In this document: in pieces, positions 39,647-47,874 of the stretch
Layout of the letters: every line of letters begins with the position of its first letter
Numbering within the stretch: position 1 is the first letter of the stretch
DNA from: Nocardia grenadensis NBRC 108939
Lineage (GTDB): Bacteria; Actinomycetota; Actinomycetes; Mycobacteriales; Mycobacteriaceae
Direction of reading: 5' to 3'
Assembly (NCBI RefSeq): GCF_001613445.1
Contig: NZ_BDCJ01000010.1
Span: 186,001 to 250,000, forward strand
DNA length: 64,000 nt
Program-made: the position numbers and the translations under genes
Notes under the pieces: model-generated
What the model was told of the DNA's origin: nothing
Databases searched by the model: none
What the model saw: the letters and a program-made list of their open reading frames with translations, nothing else

Positions 39647-41259
39647 GAAACTGTCAAGTCCTCCGCGCCCGTCGACCACGAACCGTTGTCCGCGCCCCCG
39701 GAACTGTGTCCCAATGCCGAATCGATCGCCGCCGCGAGTACCTCGCGGTCGTCGAACGGATACTTCACCCCGTTGATCTCCTGCCCTGCTTCGTGGCCCT
39801 TGCCGGCCACCAGCACCACATCGCCGGGGTGCGCCCAACCGACCGCGGCCGCGATGGCCGCGGCCCGGTCACCGATATCACGGACCTCGCCACGCTGCTC
39901 GTCGGCGACACTCTGCGCGCCCGCGATAAGCGACGCGCGGATCGCCGCCGGATCCTCGGTCCGTGGGTTGTCGTCGGTGACGATGAGCAGATCCGCGCCG
40001 CGGGCCGCGGCCGCGCCCATCGGGCCGCGTTTACCGGTGTCCCGGTCGCCGCCGGCGCCGACCACCACCGCCAACCGGCCCCGGCTGCCCGCCGTGGCCA
40101 GGTGGGTGCGCATCGTGGCGATCACCGATTCCACGGCGGCGGGTTTGTGGGCGTAGTCCACCAGGGCCAGGAACTCCTGCCCGCGTTCCACCCGCTGCAT
40201 CCGGCCGGGTACATCCACCGTGGCCAGCGCGGGCGCGGCGGTCCCCGGCGCCACTCCGGCGGCCGCGCACACCGCGACCGCGAGCAGACCGTTGGCGACG
40301 TTGTAGTCACCGGGCAGGCGCAGCCGCACCGGCGTCTCGCCGTCCGGTCCGGCCGCGGTGAACTCCTGTTCCCCGCCGTGGGCGCGGGCGGGACCGGCCA
40401 GCGACCAGTCCGCCGGTCCGCTGGTCGCCACTCGGATCGGCGCGTCGAGGCCGTCGGCGAGGCGGCGGCCCCAGGCGTCGTCCACACACACCACGGCGGT
40501 ACGAGCGGCGACCGGGGACTCCGGTTCGAACAGCCGGCGCTTGGCGGCGAAATAGTCCTCGAAATCGGCGTGGAAGTCCAGATGGTCCTGCGACAGGTTG
40601 GTGAACGCGCCGACCGCGAACCGCACCCCGTCCACCCGGCCCAGGGTCAGGGCGTGGCTGGAGACCTCCATCACCACCGCGTCCACACCCTGTTCCACCA
40701 TCAGCGCGAACATGGCGTGCAATTGCGGCGCCTCGGGCGTGGTGAGCGCGCTCGGGACCCGGCGGCCCCCGATTCTGGTCTCGATGGTGCCGATCAGGGC
40801 GGTGGACAGACCCCCGGCGGCCAGTCCGGCCTCCACCAGATAGGACGAAGTGGTCTTACCGGAGGTACCGGTGATCCCGATGATCCGTAACCGCTCCGAC
40901 GGATGACCGTAGATCGCCGCGGACAACTCGCCGAGGACGGCGCGCGGGTTCTCCCGCACCAGGACCGGCACCGGCAGGTCACCGGCCAGTTCCGCCCCGG
41001 CGGCGTCGGTGAGTACGGCGACCGCGCCGCGGGCCACCGCGTCCGCGGCGAACCGGGCGCCGTGCGCCCGGGAGCCGGGTAACGCCGTGAACAGATCACC
41101 GGGTAGAACCGCGTCGGAGCGCTGTTCTATCCCGGTGACGGATAGGTCGGTGGCGACCGGTGGCCGAAGTTCGGCGTCGATCAGATCCAGCAGGTCGGGC
41201 AGCGGTGTCGACAGCGGCCGGGCCGGCCGCAGCGAGGGCTGGCTGGACTGCGCGGGCAC
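39643..41259 (-). CDS. murE: UDP-MurNAc-tripeptide synthetase (meso-diaminopimelate-adding)
   Basis: Adds the third stem residue. 538 residues. ITGTSGKTTSSYLV is the P-loop, NLSQDHLDFHADF follows, and TDDNPRTEDP contains the DNPR motif that recognises meso-diaminopimelate, consistent with chemotype IV walls. The GTG start at 41259 has GAGAGGA 5 nt upstream. It is separated from ftsI by 89 bp, one of the few non-overlapping junctions in the cluster. Confidence 0.96.
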   Translation of the reverse strand: MPAQSSQPSLRPARPLSTPLPDLLDLIDAELRPPVATDLSVTGIEQRSDAVLPGDLFTALPGSRAHGARFAADAVARGAVAVLTDAAGAELAGDLPVPVLVRENPRAVLGELSAAIYGHPSERLRIIGITGTSGKTTSSYLVEAGLAAGGLSTALIGTIETRIGGRRVPSALTTPEAPQLHAMFALMVEQGVDAVVMEVSSHALTLGRVDGVRFAVGAFTNLSQDHLDFHADFEDYFAAKRRLFEPESPVAARTAVVCVDDAWGRRLADGLDAPIRVATSGPADWSLAGPARAHGGEQEFTAAGPDGETPVRLRLPGDYNVANGLLAVAVCAAAGVAPGTAAPALATVDVPGRMQRVERGQEFLALVDYAHKPAAVESVIATMRTHLATAGSRGRLAVVVGAGGDRDTGKRGPMGAAAARGADLLIVTDDNPRTEDPAAIRASLIAGAQSVADEQRGEVRDIGDRAAAIAAAVGWAHPGDVVLVAGKGHEAGQEINGVKYPFDDREVLAAAIDSALGHSSGGADNGSWSTGAEDLTVS

Positions 41260-41348
41260 AGGATTCCTCTCTGCATGATGAAGCGCGGATACGACGACGA
41301 GTCAGGTTACCGACGCCGGGTCACGGTCGGGTAAGCCGGTTCGCCGAA

Positions 41349-43316
41349 TCACGACGCCTGCAGGACGAACTGCCGTTCCGGCTCGCTCGACGGCGGAATC
41401 CGATCCCGCTGCAGTGCCCAGGAGGCGATGTCGTGGAACAGCGGTGCGGCCGACTGCCCGCCGCTGCCGTCGGAACTGCGGACCGGCGCGTCGAGCATCA
41501 GTCCGATGACATAGCGCGGGTTGTCCGCGGGTGCGATACCGGCGAAGGTGATCCAGTACGAGGAGCTCGAATAACACCCGCAGTTCGGGTCGACCTGCTG
41601 CGCCGTCCCGGTCTTCCCGGCGATCCGGTAGCCGTCGACCGCGGCGGCGGCGCCGGTCCCCATCTGCACTCCGGTCGGATCGTTCTGCACCACCGATTGG
41701 AACATGGTGCGTAGTGTGCGCGCGGTGTCGGGGCTCACCACGCGCACGCCGTCGGGCGCCGGTTCCTCGGTGCGGGTCCCGTCGGGGGCGACGGTGGCGC
41801 GCACGATACGCGGCGGCATCCGGAGCCCGTCGTTGGCGATGGCCTGGTACATACCGGTCATCTGCAGGGTGGTCATCGAAAGGCCCTGCCCGATGGGCAG
41901 GTTCGCGAACGTACCACCGGACCACTGGTCCCGGGCGGGCAGCAGGCCGGAACTCTCCCCGGGCAGCCCGACCTCGGTGCGCCGGCCCAGCCCGAAGCGC
42001 TCGAGCATATCGGCGAACCGGTCCTCGCCGACCCGCTGCGCCAGCATCAGGGTGCCCACATTGGAGGACTTACCGAAGATCCCGGTCGTGGTGTAGGGGG
42101 CCACACCGTGTTCCCAGGCGTCACCGACGGTCACTCCGGACATATCGATGCGGCCGGGCACCTGATGCACCTCGTCCGGCGTGGTGAGGCCGTATTCGAC
42201 GGCCGCGGCCGCGGTCACCACCTTGTTGACCGATCCGGGTTCGAAGGGCTGGGTCACCGACGGGTTGTCCAGCCCGGCCGGATCCCAGTGCTGCGGACCG
42301 AGCGCCGGATTGAATGTGTTGTCGTTGGCCATGGCCAGCACCTGGCCGGTCTTGGCGTCCAGCACCACCGCGGAGGCCGATTTCGCGCCCGAGCGGTCCT
42401 TGGCCTGCTGCACCTGCTGTTGCACATGGTTCTGCAGGTAGGAGTCCAGGGTGAGTTCGACATTGTTGCCGTCGACGGCGGGCTGACGGTCACGGAGACT
42501 GCCGGGGATCACGGCCCCGTCGGAGCCTCGGTCATAGGTGTAGGAGCCGTCGGTGCCGGCGAGCGCCGAATCCAGCGAGGCCTCCAGCCCGACCCGGCCG
42601 TGGCCGTCCCAGCCGGTGGCCCCGACGATATTGGCCGCCAGCGAACCCCCCGGGTATTCGCGCAGGTCCTGGCGTTCGGTACCGACCTCGGGGAACTTCG
42701 CGGTGATCTCGTCGGCCTTCCGCGGGTCGACGTTGCGGGCCAGGTACACGAAGGTCTGGTCACTGCGCAGTTTCTCCAGCAGATCGGATTCCTTGGGCCC
42801 TTCGTCACCGAGGATCCGATGGATGGTCCCGGCGATATCCTCGAGCCGCCGATCCGGGTCGGGCGCCGAGTCGTCCTTCGCCCGGGCGTCGGCGAGATCC
42901 TTGCGCACCCGGACGGGCTGGAAGTTCAGCGACTGGGCGGTGATGGTGAAGGCCAGGGATTTGCCGTTGCGGTCGGTGACGGTGCCGCGGGTGGCGGGAA
43001 GATCCTGGTAGGCCGTGCGCTGCCCGGCCGCCTGCGCCGACAGCGTGGGCGCGGCGATGGTCTGGATCCACAGCAGTTGCAGGGCCACCACGGTCAGTGC
43101 CACCAGCATGATCAACCGGCCCACGCCGAGCCGGATCCGCACCGGCCCGTTCGGCGCGGATCGCCCACCCGGACGCGACCGCCCGGGTGGCTGCCGGGAC
43201 CGCCCGGGCGTGGACCGGGCGACCTCGGCGGATCGCTTCTTCGATTTTCCGCGATCGGTCGCGGCCCGGGATCTCGGCGCGGAATCGCGCCCACGCCCCG
43301 ACCCGCGCCGGTTCAT
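41349..43316 (-). CDS. ftsI: Septal penicillin-binding protein FtsI (PbpB, class B)
   Basis: Monofunctional transpeptidase of the septum. 655 residues. A basic N-terminal tail of about 75 residues precedes the single transmembrane helix (about 80-100). A dimerisation domain follows, then the transpeptidase domain with catalytic Ser in EPGSVNKVV (about residue 360), the SSN triad in GKSSNVGTL and AGKTGTAQQ near 566. The ATG overlaps the ftsL stop. The extended Arg/Ser/Pro tail is longer than in Gram-negatives and typical for this order. Confidence 0.95.
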   Translation of the reverse strand: MNRRGSGRGRDSAPRSRAATDRGKSKKRSAEVARSTPGRSRQPPGRSRPGGRSAPNGPVRIRLGVGRLIMLVALTVVALQLLWIQTIAAPTLSAQAAGQRTAYQDLPATRGTVTDRNGKSLAFTITAQSLNFQPVRVRKDLADARAKDDSAPDPDRRLEDIAGTIHRILGDEGPKESDLLEKLRSDQTFVYLARNVDPRKADEITAKFPEVGTERQDLREYPGGSLAANIVGATGWDGHGRVGLEASLDSALAGTDGSYTYDRGSDGAVIPGSLRDRQPAVDGNNVELTLDSYLQNHVQQQVQQAKDRSGAKSASAVVLDAKTGQVLAMANDNTFNPALGPQHWDPAGLDNPSVTQPFEPGSVNKVVTAAAAVEYGLTTPDEVHQVPGRIDMSGVTVGDAWEHGVAPYTTTGIFGKSSNVGTLMLAQRVGEDRFADMLERFGLGRRTEVGLPGESSGLLPARDQWSGGTFANLPIGQGLSMTTLQMTGMYQAIANDGLRMPPRIVRATVAPDGTRTEEPAPDGVRVVSPDTARTLRTMFQSVVQNDPTGVQMGTGAAAAVDGYRIAGKTGTAQQVDPNCGCYSSSSYWITFAGIAPADNPRYVIGLMLDAPVRSSDGSGGQSAAPLFHDIASWALQRDRIPPSSEPERQFVLQAS

Positions 43317-44218
43317 CGGATCTCCTCACCCGCCGTAACGGGCGGCAGCGGCGCGACCGAGGTGGGTTCGACAGCGCCGGGCGTATCCGCCGGCGCCGGG
43401 GACGCGTCCTCGACCGGAACGGACGCTTCGGCCGGAGCAGTACCCTCGACCGGAGCGGGAGCACCCTCGACCGGAGCGGGAGCGGTTCCGTCGGGCGGCG
43501 CAGGCGCCTCGGCCGGAGCAGCACCCTCGACCGGCGGTTCCGCGCCATCGGCCGGGGCGGCAGCGCCCGGGACGTCCTCGCCCGGCTGCGGCACGGGCGT
43601 CAGATCGGTCTCCGGGGCCGCGAGCACACCGCCCGAGCCCGGCGCGGCCGAGTCCGATCGCGGCAGCGTCGGAACCGGCACGATCCGTTCGCCCGGATCC
43701 CCACCGGAGCGCGGAGCTCCGCCGCGGGGTGCGTTCAGCGGCGGGGCCGGCGGCCCCTGGGCGGGTTTCGGTTCGCCCACCACGGTGACCGTTCCATCGG
43801 GGGCGACGACCAGTCGCGCCGGATCCACGGCCGGGATCATGCCCAGTTCCCGGGCACGAGTGGCGAGTTCGGGCGCCGAATCGGCGGCGGCGACCTCCCG
43901 CTGCAAGGCCGCGCGTTCGTCGGAGAGCACCCGGTTGGCCTCACGCGCGTCGCTGAGCTGGTAGCTGTCCTCGGCGGCACGGGTGGTCAGTACCAGCGTG
44001 AGCGCTAGACCACAGCCGAACATGGCCAGAATGGCGGCGACGAACGGTCCGCGACCCGCCAGTTCCGACCGCGGCGCGACCGCCGGCGCTGTACCGGACG
44101 GCCCGGTGCGCTGCCGCCGCCGGGCGTAGGCCCGCTGCGCGGCACCGGATTTCACCCGCTCCGCGTCGTGTACCCGCCGAGCCGGCCGCCCGGTCTCGGT
44201 ACGTGTGCTCACGCTCAT
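43313..44218 (-). CDS. ftsL: FtsL-like division protein with long Pro/Ala/Glu-rich tail
   Basis: 301 residues. A basic cytoplasmic region (about 1-50) and one helix (about 57-77, FVAAILAMFGCGLALTLVLT) precede a short coiled coil (about 80-112, REANRVLSDERAALQREVA) as in FtsL. About 170 residues dominated by Pro, Ala, Glu, Gly and Val follow, with repeated PVEG units. Classical FtsL is near 100-120 residues; the mycobacterial counterpart Rv2164c is also long and Pro-rich. ATG 44218 overlaps the stop of the 78-residue ORF; GTG 44227 is an alternative. Its stop overlaps ftsI. Confidence 0.85.
   Translation of the reverse strand: MSVSTRTETGRPARRVHDAERVKSGAAQRAYARRRQRTGPSGTAPAVAPRSELAGRGPFVAAILAMFGCGLALTLVLTTRAAEDSYQLSDAREANRVLSDERAALQREVAAADSAPELATRARELGMIPAVDPARLVVAPDGTVTVVGEPKPAQGPPAPPLNAPRGGAPRSGGDPGERIVPVPTLPRSDSAAPGSGGVLAAPETDLTPVPQPGEDVPGAAAPADGAEPPVEGAAPAEAPAPPDGTAPAPVEGAPAPVEGTAPAEASVPVEDASPAPADTPGAVEPTSVAPLPPVTAGEEIR
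43442..43483. repeat. 21-bp minisatellite inside ftsL
   Basis: Two exact tandem copies (43442-43462 and 43463-43483) of a 21-bp unit encoding seven residues of the PVEGAPA type. Degenerate copies lie on both sides, to about 43560. Length variation would keep the reading frame. Confidence 0.8.
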
Positions 44219-44451
44219 ACCTGACACCCCCGTATCGGTGTGATGGCCCGCGGTTCCGGCCCGCGTACGCCTGTGCTGTGGTCCGTAATGCCCAGCCGGT
44301 GCTCCCCTGACACCACGATTTCGCGGACACCACTGTGATATCCGCATCCGGCACCCACACCGTCGTACCGCGGTCGCGCCACGCGGACAAGCGAATTCGC
44401 TGCTCCGCGGGCCACCGCTGCGGCGTGGCCGGTGCCGGTGCCCGGTGTCAT
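44215..44451 (-). CDS. Hypothetical 78-residue protein between rsmH and ftsL
   Basis: The ATG at 44451 overlaps the rsmH stop by 4 nt (ATGA) and is preceded by a perfect AGGAGG four bases away. The TGA overlaps the ftsL ATG by 4 nt. It therefore fills the rsmH-ftsL gap with coupling at both ends. The product is Gly/Arg/Val-rich with three cysteines and no helix or known motif. Codon positions have about 74, 63 and 69% GC, without the strong third-position bias of the neighbours, so constraint on the protein is doubtful. It may serve mainly to carry ribosomes to ftsL. Confidence 0.5.
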   Translation of the reverse strand: MTPGTGTGHAAAVARGAANSLVRVARPRYDGVGAGCGYHSGVREIVVSGEHRLGITDHSTGVRGPEPRAITPIRGCQV

Positions 44452-45425
44452 CCCGCCTCCTGCACGATCTTCTCGGCGGCGCGCATCCGGACCGGCGCGG
44501 CGCGGGGATTCTCCTCGATCTCGGCGGGGCCGGCCTGTTCGGCGCCCCGGGTCAGCATGCGGAACTCCGGCCCCATACCCGGGAGTTCGACCGGAAGCCC
44601 CACCGGTGTGCGGGATTTCGCGCGCTCGGCCAGCTCGTGCTTGACCACCCGGTCCTCGAGCGACTGATAGGACATGACCACGATCCGGCCGCCCGGGCGC
44701 AAGGCCGCCAGCGCGGCCGGAAGCGCCGCACGCAGCGAATCCAGTTCCCCGTTCACCTCCACCCGCAGTGCCTGGAAGGTGCGCTTGGCCGGATGCCCGC
44801 CGGTCCGGCGGGCCGGCGCGGGGATGGTGTCGTAGAGCAGGCTCACCAGTTCGGCACTGGTACGCAGCGGCTGCCGGACGCGGCGTCGCACGATCTCGGC
44901 GGCGATCCGGTTCGCGAACCGTTCCTCGCCGTAGACCCTCAGCACCCGGGCGATCTCGCCCTGGCTGTAGGTGTTGAGCACATCCGCGGCGGTCGGGCCG
45001 GTGGTCGCGTCCATCCGCATATCCAGCGGAGCGTCCACGGAGTAGGCGAAACCTCGCTCCGCCTCGTCCAGCTGCATGGACGAGACCCCGAGATCCATCA
45101 GGATGCCGCTGACCGAACCGGTGGCCGGCAGACCGGCCTCCGCGAGTGCGGCGGCGATCCCGTCGTACCGGGTGTGTACCAGGGTGATTCGGTCGGCGTA
45201 GGGCCGGAGACGGTCGGTGGTGAGCTCGAGCGCGCGGGTATCGCGGTCGAGGCCTACGAGCCGGAGGTCGGTGTGGGTGCGCAGGAAGTACTCGGCATGA
45301 CCGCCGAGCCCCAGCGTCGCATCGAGGTAGACGGCGGTCGGGCCGCCGAGTACCGGATCGAGCAATTCGGCGGCGCGGGTGAGCAGAACAGGGACGTGTC
45401 GCGTGCCGTGCTGCTCACGGTTCAA
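44448..45425 (-). CDS. rsmH: 16S rRNA (cytosine1402-N4)-methyltransferase RsmH (MraW)
   Basis: SAM-dependent methyltransferase acting on the decoding site of 16S rRNA. 325 residues. [13 protein letters not shown] at the N-terminus, the SAM motif [33 protein letters not shown] and the late [13 protein letters not shown] are family signatures. The start is TTG 45425, with GGGAGG 5 nt upstream. It follows mraZ across 280 bp that contain two hairpins. Confidence 0.94.
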   Translation of the reverse strand: MNREQHGTRHVPVLLTRAAELLDPVLGGPTAVYLDATLGLGGHAEYFLRTHTDLRLVGLDRDTRALELTTDRLRPYADRITLVHTRYDGIAAALAEAGLPATGSVSGILMDLGVSSMQLDEAERGFAYSVDAPLDMRMDATTGPTAADVLNTYSQGEIARVLRVYGEERFANRIAAEIVRRRVRQPLRTSAELVSLLYDTIPAPARRTGGHPAKRTFQALRVEVNGELDSLRAALPAALAALRPGGRIVVMSYQSLEDRVVKHELAERAKSRTPVGLPVELPGMGPEFRMLTRGAEQAGPAEIEENPRAAPVRMRAAEKIVQEAG

Positions 45426-45458
45426 ATCGGCCTCCCGGATCCGTGCCTCGCTCCGTGA

Positions 45459-45499
45459 CGACCCGATTCGGGTCGCATCCGCACCTCAGGTGGATGCGG
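45459..45499. repeat. Two adjacent hairpins between mraZ and rsmH
   Basis: A near-perfect palindrome at 45459-45475 (8-bp arms) abuts a second hairpin, 45474-45480 pairing with 45492-45498 and extended by three more pairs. They lie 34-74 nt before the rsmH start. They could be an attenuator or processing site. The rest of the gap 45426-45705 shows no supported gene. Confidence 0.5.
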
Positions 45500-45705
45500 A
45501 TCACCGGCGCCGAAGCGGGCGAACAATTGATTGCGCGAGATGCGGCCGCGCCACCGTTCGATCCGGCGCGTCCACGGGGTGAGCGACAGAAGGAAAATCG
45601 GTGACGTGACGAATGCCGCGGGGTCTCTGACCGAAGCGGCACCTGGCGTCGGGGAAGTACGTCAGGGTCCGCGTCCGGGCAGAGGCCGCGTGGCACTCGC
45701 GCGGG

Positions 45706-46137
45706 CTAGAAGATTCCGCCCAGTGCCTCGTCTCTCGCTTGTGCGTAGTCCTCCTCGTGCTCGGCGAGGTAGGTCTCCCACGCCTGCTTGTCCCATATCT
45801 CCAGGAAGTCGACCGAACCGATGACCGTACAGTCGCGGGTGAGGTTGGCGTACCGGCGATGTTCGGCCGACAACACGATCCGGCCCTGCGAGTCGAGCCG
45901 CTGCTCGTCCGTGCCCGCTGCCAGCGCCCGGACGAAGGCCCGCGCCTGCGGGTTGCTCCGGGATGCCGACGCGGCGCGCCGGGCGAGCACACTGAACTCG
46001 TCCTTCGGATAGACGGCAAGGCTGTGGTCCTGTCCTTTGGTGACCATCAACCCTCCCGCCAGATCGTCTCGAAACTTTGCGGGCAACGTGAGTCGCCCTT
46101 TGTCGTCCAGACGAGGTGTGTAAGTACCGAGAAACAA
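45706..46137 (-). CDS. mraZ: Transcriptional regulator MraZ
   Basis: DNA-binding regulator of the dcw cluster with two SpoVT/AbrB-like MraZ domains. 143 residues. [22 protein letters not shown] opens the first domain (written here in part as [16 protein letters not shown]) and [13 protein letters not shown] lies in the second. The start is TTG 46137, with GGAGG 7 nt upstream. A triple TGGGN-type repeat overlaps the promoter 90-115 nt upstream, pointing to autoregulation as shown for E. coli MraZ. Confidence 0.94.
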   Translation of the reverse strand: MFLGTYTPRLDDKGRLTLPAKFRDDLAGGLMVTKGQDHSLAVYPKDEFSVLARRAASASRSNPQARAFVRALAAGTDEQRLDSQGRIVLSAEHRRYANLTRDCTVIGSVDFLEIWDKQAWETYLAEHEEDYAQARDEALGGIF

Positions 46138-46221
46138 CCCGATACCTCCTACCGGACCACCTCGAATGGTGTTGACCGGCTACGCCGGTCGAGTGCCTCA
46201 CGGCCTCTCCTGTAGTGCGCG

Positions 46222-46246
46222 CTCCACATTACCCCACTTTCCCCCA
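46222..46246 (-). promoter_or_regulatory. MraZ box
   Basis: On the minus strand TGGGG, TGGGG and TGGAG are spaced by exactly 5 nt each (46246-46242, 46236-46232, 46226-46222). This is the 10-bp-periodic repeat to which MraZ binds. Confidence 0.8.
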
Positions 46247-46253
46247 CTTTCAA
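46226..46253 (-). promoter_or_regulatory. mraZ promoter
   Basis: TTGAAA (46253-46248) and TAATGT (46231-46226) on the minus strand are separated by 16 nt, which contain the MraZ box. The leader would be about 80 nt. This is the probable main promoter of the dcw operon. Confidence 0.65.
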
Positions 46254-46545
46254 TCGAAACACGGGGTGATGTGCCTCCCCGGCCGTTCGATTTCGCAGGT
46301 CACCCCAGCTATCACCGGCCGAGCGAACATTTCGCAGGCCCTGCCTCCCTGCGCGCGTCCCCGGCCACCGACTCCGGCGGACCCCGTCAACTTCCAGCAA
46401 ACCCACTGTTCACGCCTGTGCGGCCGGAGCAGTGGGGCGCGGTGGAGGAACACGGTGGGGGGAGATGGGAAAAGGTGGCCCCCGGCACGTAGCGCCGGGC
46501 CGCGGGCACCCGGGCATCCCGCGAGCGAACGGTCCGGCGCATACA

Positions 46546-46589
46546 CGGACAGCGGTGCCGCACCGGGATGGGTGCGGCACCGCTGTCCG
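46546..46589 (-). terminator. Perfect 19-bp hairpin after the DUF3040 gene
   Basis: Arms 46546-46564 and 46571-46589 are exact reverse complements around a 6-nt loop, 33 nt past the stop at 46623. It separates DUF3040 transcription from the mraZ promoter. The remaining part of the 485-bp gap 46138-46622 holds only the mraZ promoter and box. Confidence 0.8.
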
Positions 46590-46622
46590 TCGATTACCGG
46601 GTCGGCGCGAACGCCGGGTGGC

Positions 46623-47054
46623 CTACTCCTCGAACCTTCGGCGGAAACGATCCTCCATGCGCTCGGTGAATCCACCGGAACGACGCGGACGCCCACGCCC
46701 GCCGGCTGCCCGCTCCGATGATCCGGTACCGCCGGAATCGCTCGATGTACCGCTGCCGCGGTCCGGCGTGGCGCCCTTGGCGCCGCCGAGCAGGAGCAGC
46801 ACTCCGGCACCGAACATGACGATGAACCCGATCAGACTGATGATCGGAAAGCCGCCGGGTCGCACCGGAAGGGCGACGCCCGCGACGAGTAGGACGAGGC
46901 CGAGTACGAACAAGGCCGCGGCCTGGAGTCGACGGCGACTCGAGGTTGTACGAAGACGTCCACCACGGACGGACGACGCGAACTTCGGGTCCTCAGCATA
47001 GAGCGCGCTCTCGATCTGTTCGAGCATGCGCTGCTCGTGCTCGGAGAGTGGCAC
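46623..47054 (-). CDS. DUF3040 membrane protein
   Basis: 143 residues. The conserved start MPLSEHEQRMLEQIE is followed by two adjacent helices (about 45-62 and 68-90) and a Gly/Ser/Arg-rich tail. DUF3040 proteins are found upstream of mraZ across actinobacteria (Rv2169c in M. tuberculosis); function unknown. The GTG start at 47054 has GGGGGAGG upstream. The leader contains overlapping alternative hairpins (47082-47129). Confidence 0.85.
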   Translation of the reverse strand: MPLSEHEQRMLEQIESALYAEDPKFASSVRGGRLRTTSSRRRLQAAALFVLGLVLLVAGVALPVRPGGFPIISLIGFIVMFGAGVLLLLGGAKGATPDRGSGTSSDSGGTGSSERAAGGRGRPRRSGGFTERMEDRFRRRFEE

Positions 47055-47081
47055 GGTACCTCCCCCGGCACTAGGTCGTGG

Positions 47082-47129
47082 CTGTCGCCTCCGGGTAGGC
47101 GACAGATAACCCCTTGGCGGCTATCTGTC
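47082..47129 (-). promoter_or_regulatory. Mutually exclusive hairpins in the DUF3040 leader
   Basis: On the minus strand segment A (47129-47122, GACAGATA) can pair with B (47108-47101). The overlapping end of B (47105-47097) can instead pair with C (47090-47082, AGGCGACAG). A:B is 8 bp and B:C is 9 bp, both perfect. The layout is that of an attenuator or RNA switch, 28-75 nt before the GTG. Confidence 0.4.
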
Positions 47130-47247
47130 ATCAATGATACGAGTTCGCCAAGAGTGGTACCACCATATGGGTGCAGCCGAACGAAGTTCGTCGCCGGATC
47201 GAATCCGGCGACGGCCGAATCCAGAGGTCCGGGGGCGGCGGCGGTTC

Positions 47248-47685
47248 CTATCGGAGCGAGTCGTCTCCGTCACCGGCGGCGCGCAGCCGGGCGGCCGGGG
47301 CGATGAGATCCTCGACGTCGTGCAGGAAGGCGGCCACCCGCGAGGAGAACTCGTCGGCCGCCGGATCGTCGATCGCCCGGGGCAGCCCGGCCTCCAGCGC
47401 CGCCCGGGTCGCGGAATGGCCGCTGAAATAATCCGCCCACATCACGAATTCGGGGGCGGCGCGCTGCAACATCACCCACGCGTTACGGGAGCGGGCCCGC
47501 GGCGCGGTATCGGCGCCGGTGAGCGCCAGCACCGCGCCGGCCCCGCGCAGGGCCGCCAGATAGGCCCCGCGGAAACGTTCCCGCGGATCCCGCTCCCCCG
47601 CCGCTTCCATGAGCAGCCCGTCGGCGCGCCGCAAGAGCATCCCCGCCCGTCCCGGTTGCACCGGGTGCACGCTTCGATCCGACAT
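47248..47685 (-). CDS. SAV_6107-family HEPN-domain protein
   Basis: 145 residues, mostly helical, with SRNAWVMLQRAAPEFVMWA and a later DEFSSRVAAFLHDVEDL stretch. It resembles the small HEPN family (SAV_6107 type) encoded beside the dcw cluster in actinobacteria. The classical HEPN RNase motif R-x4-6-H is not evident, so nuclease activity is unlikely. ATG 47685 has GGAGGGACG upstream. It is divergent from the GNAT gene across 189 bp, in which no clear promoter was resolved. Confidence 0.7.
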   Translation of the reverse strand: MSDRSVHPVQPGRAGMLLRRADGLLMEAAGERDPRERFRGAYLAALRGAGAVLALTGADTAPRARSRNAWVMLQRAAPEFVMWADYFSGHSATRAALEAGLPRAIDDPAADEFSSRVAAFLHDVEDLIAPAARLRAAGDGDDSLR

Positions 47686-47874
47686 AGCCGTCCCTCCGTA
47701 TCTCGCCTGTCACCCCCGCGGCGGTCCACCGGTATGGCAGGCTGAGCGTGCACCGCGGGGGCGAACAAGTTTTCGAACGTTTGGCTCGAGCTTGAATATA
47801 GAGACGACCACCGACATGTTCGTGCGCCGAAACCCGCCGCCCTGCCGACCGCGAAAGAGCCCACCGATATCGCA

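Noticed and set aside
45415..45696. 93-codon frame filling the mraZ-rsmH gap
   Set aside because: It overlaps the rsmH start by 11 nt, has no ribosome site and runs through two strong hairpins. Its composition looks like non-coding high-GC DNA.
47153..47164. GTGGTACCAC palindrome resembling the T-box core
   Set aside because: It lacks GGGTGG and CGCG flanks and any stem I. It is only a 10-bp palindrome.
47765..47800. TCGAAC/GTTCG-like words suggesting a LexA (SOS) box before the GNAT gene
   Set aside because: The half-sites do not have the TCGAAC-N4-GTTCGA arrangement. No LexA-type site was found before dinB either.
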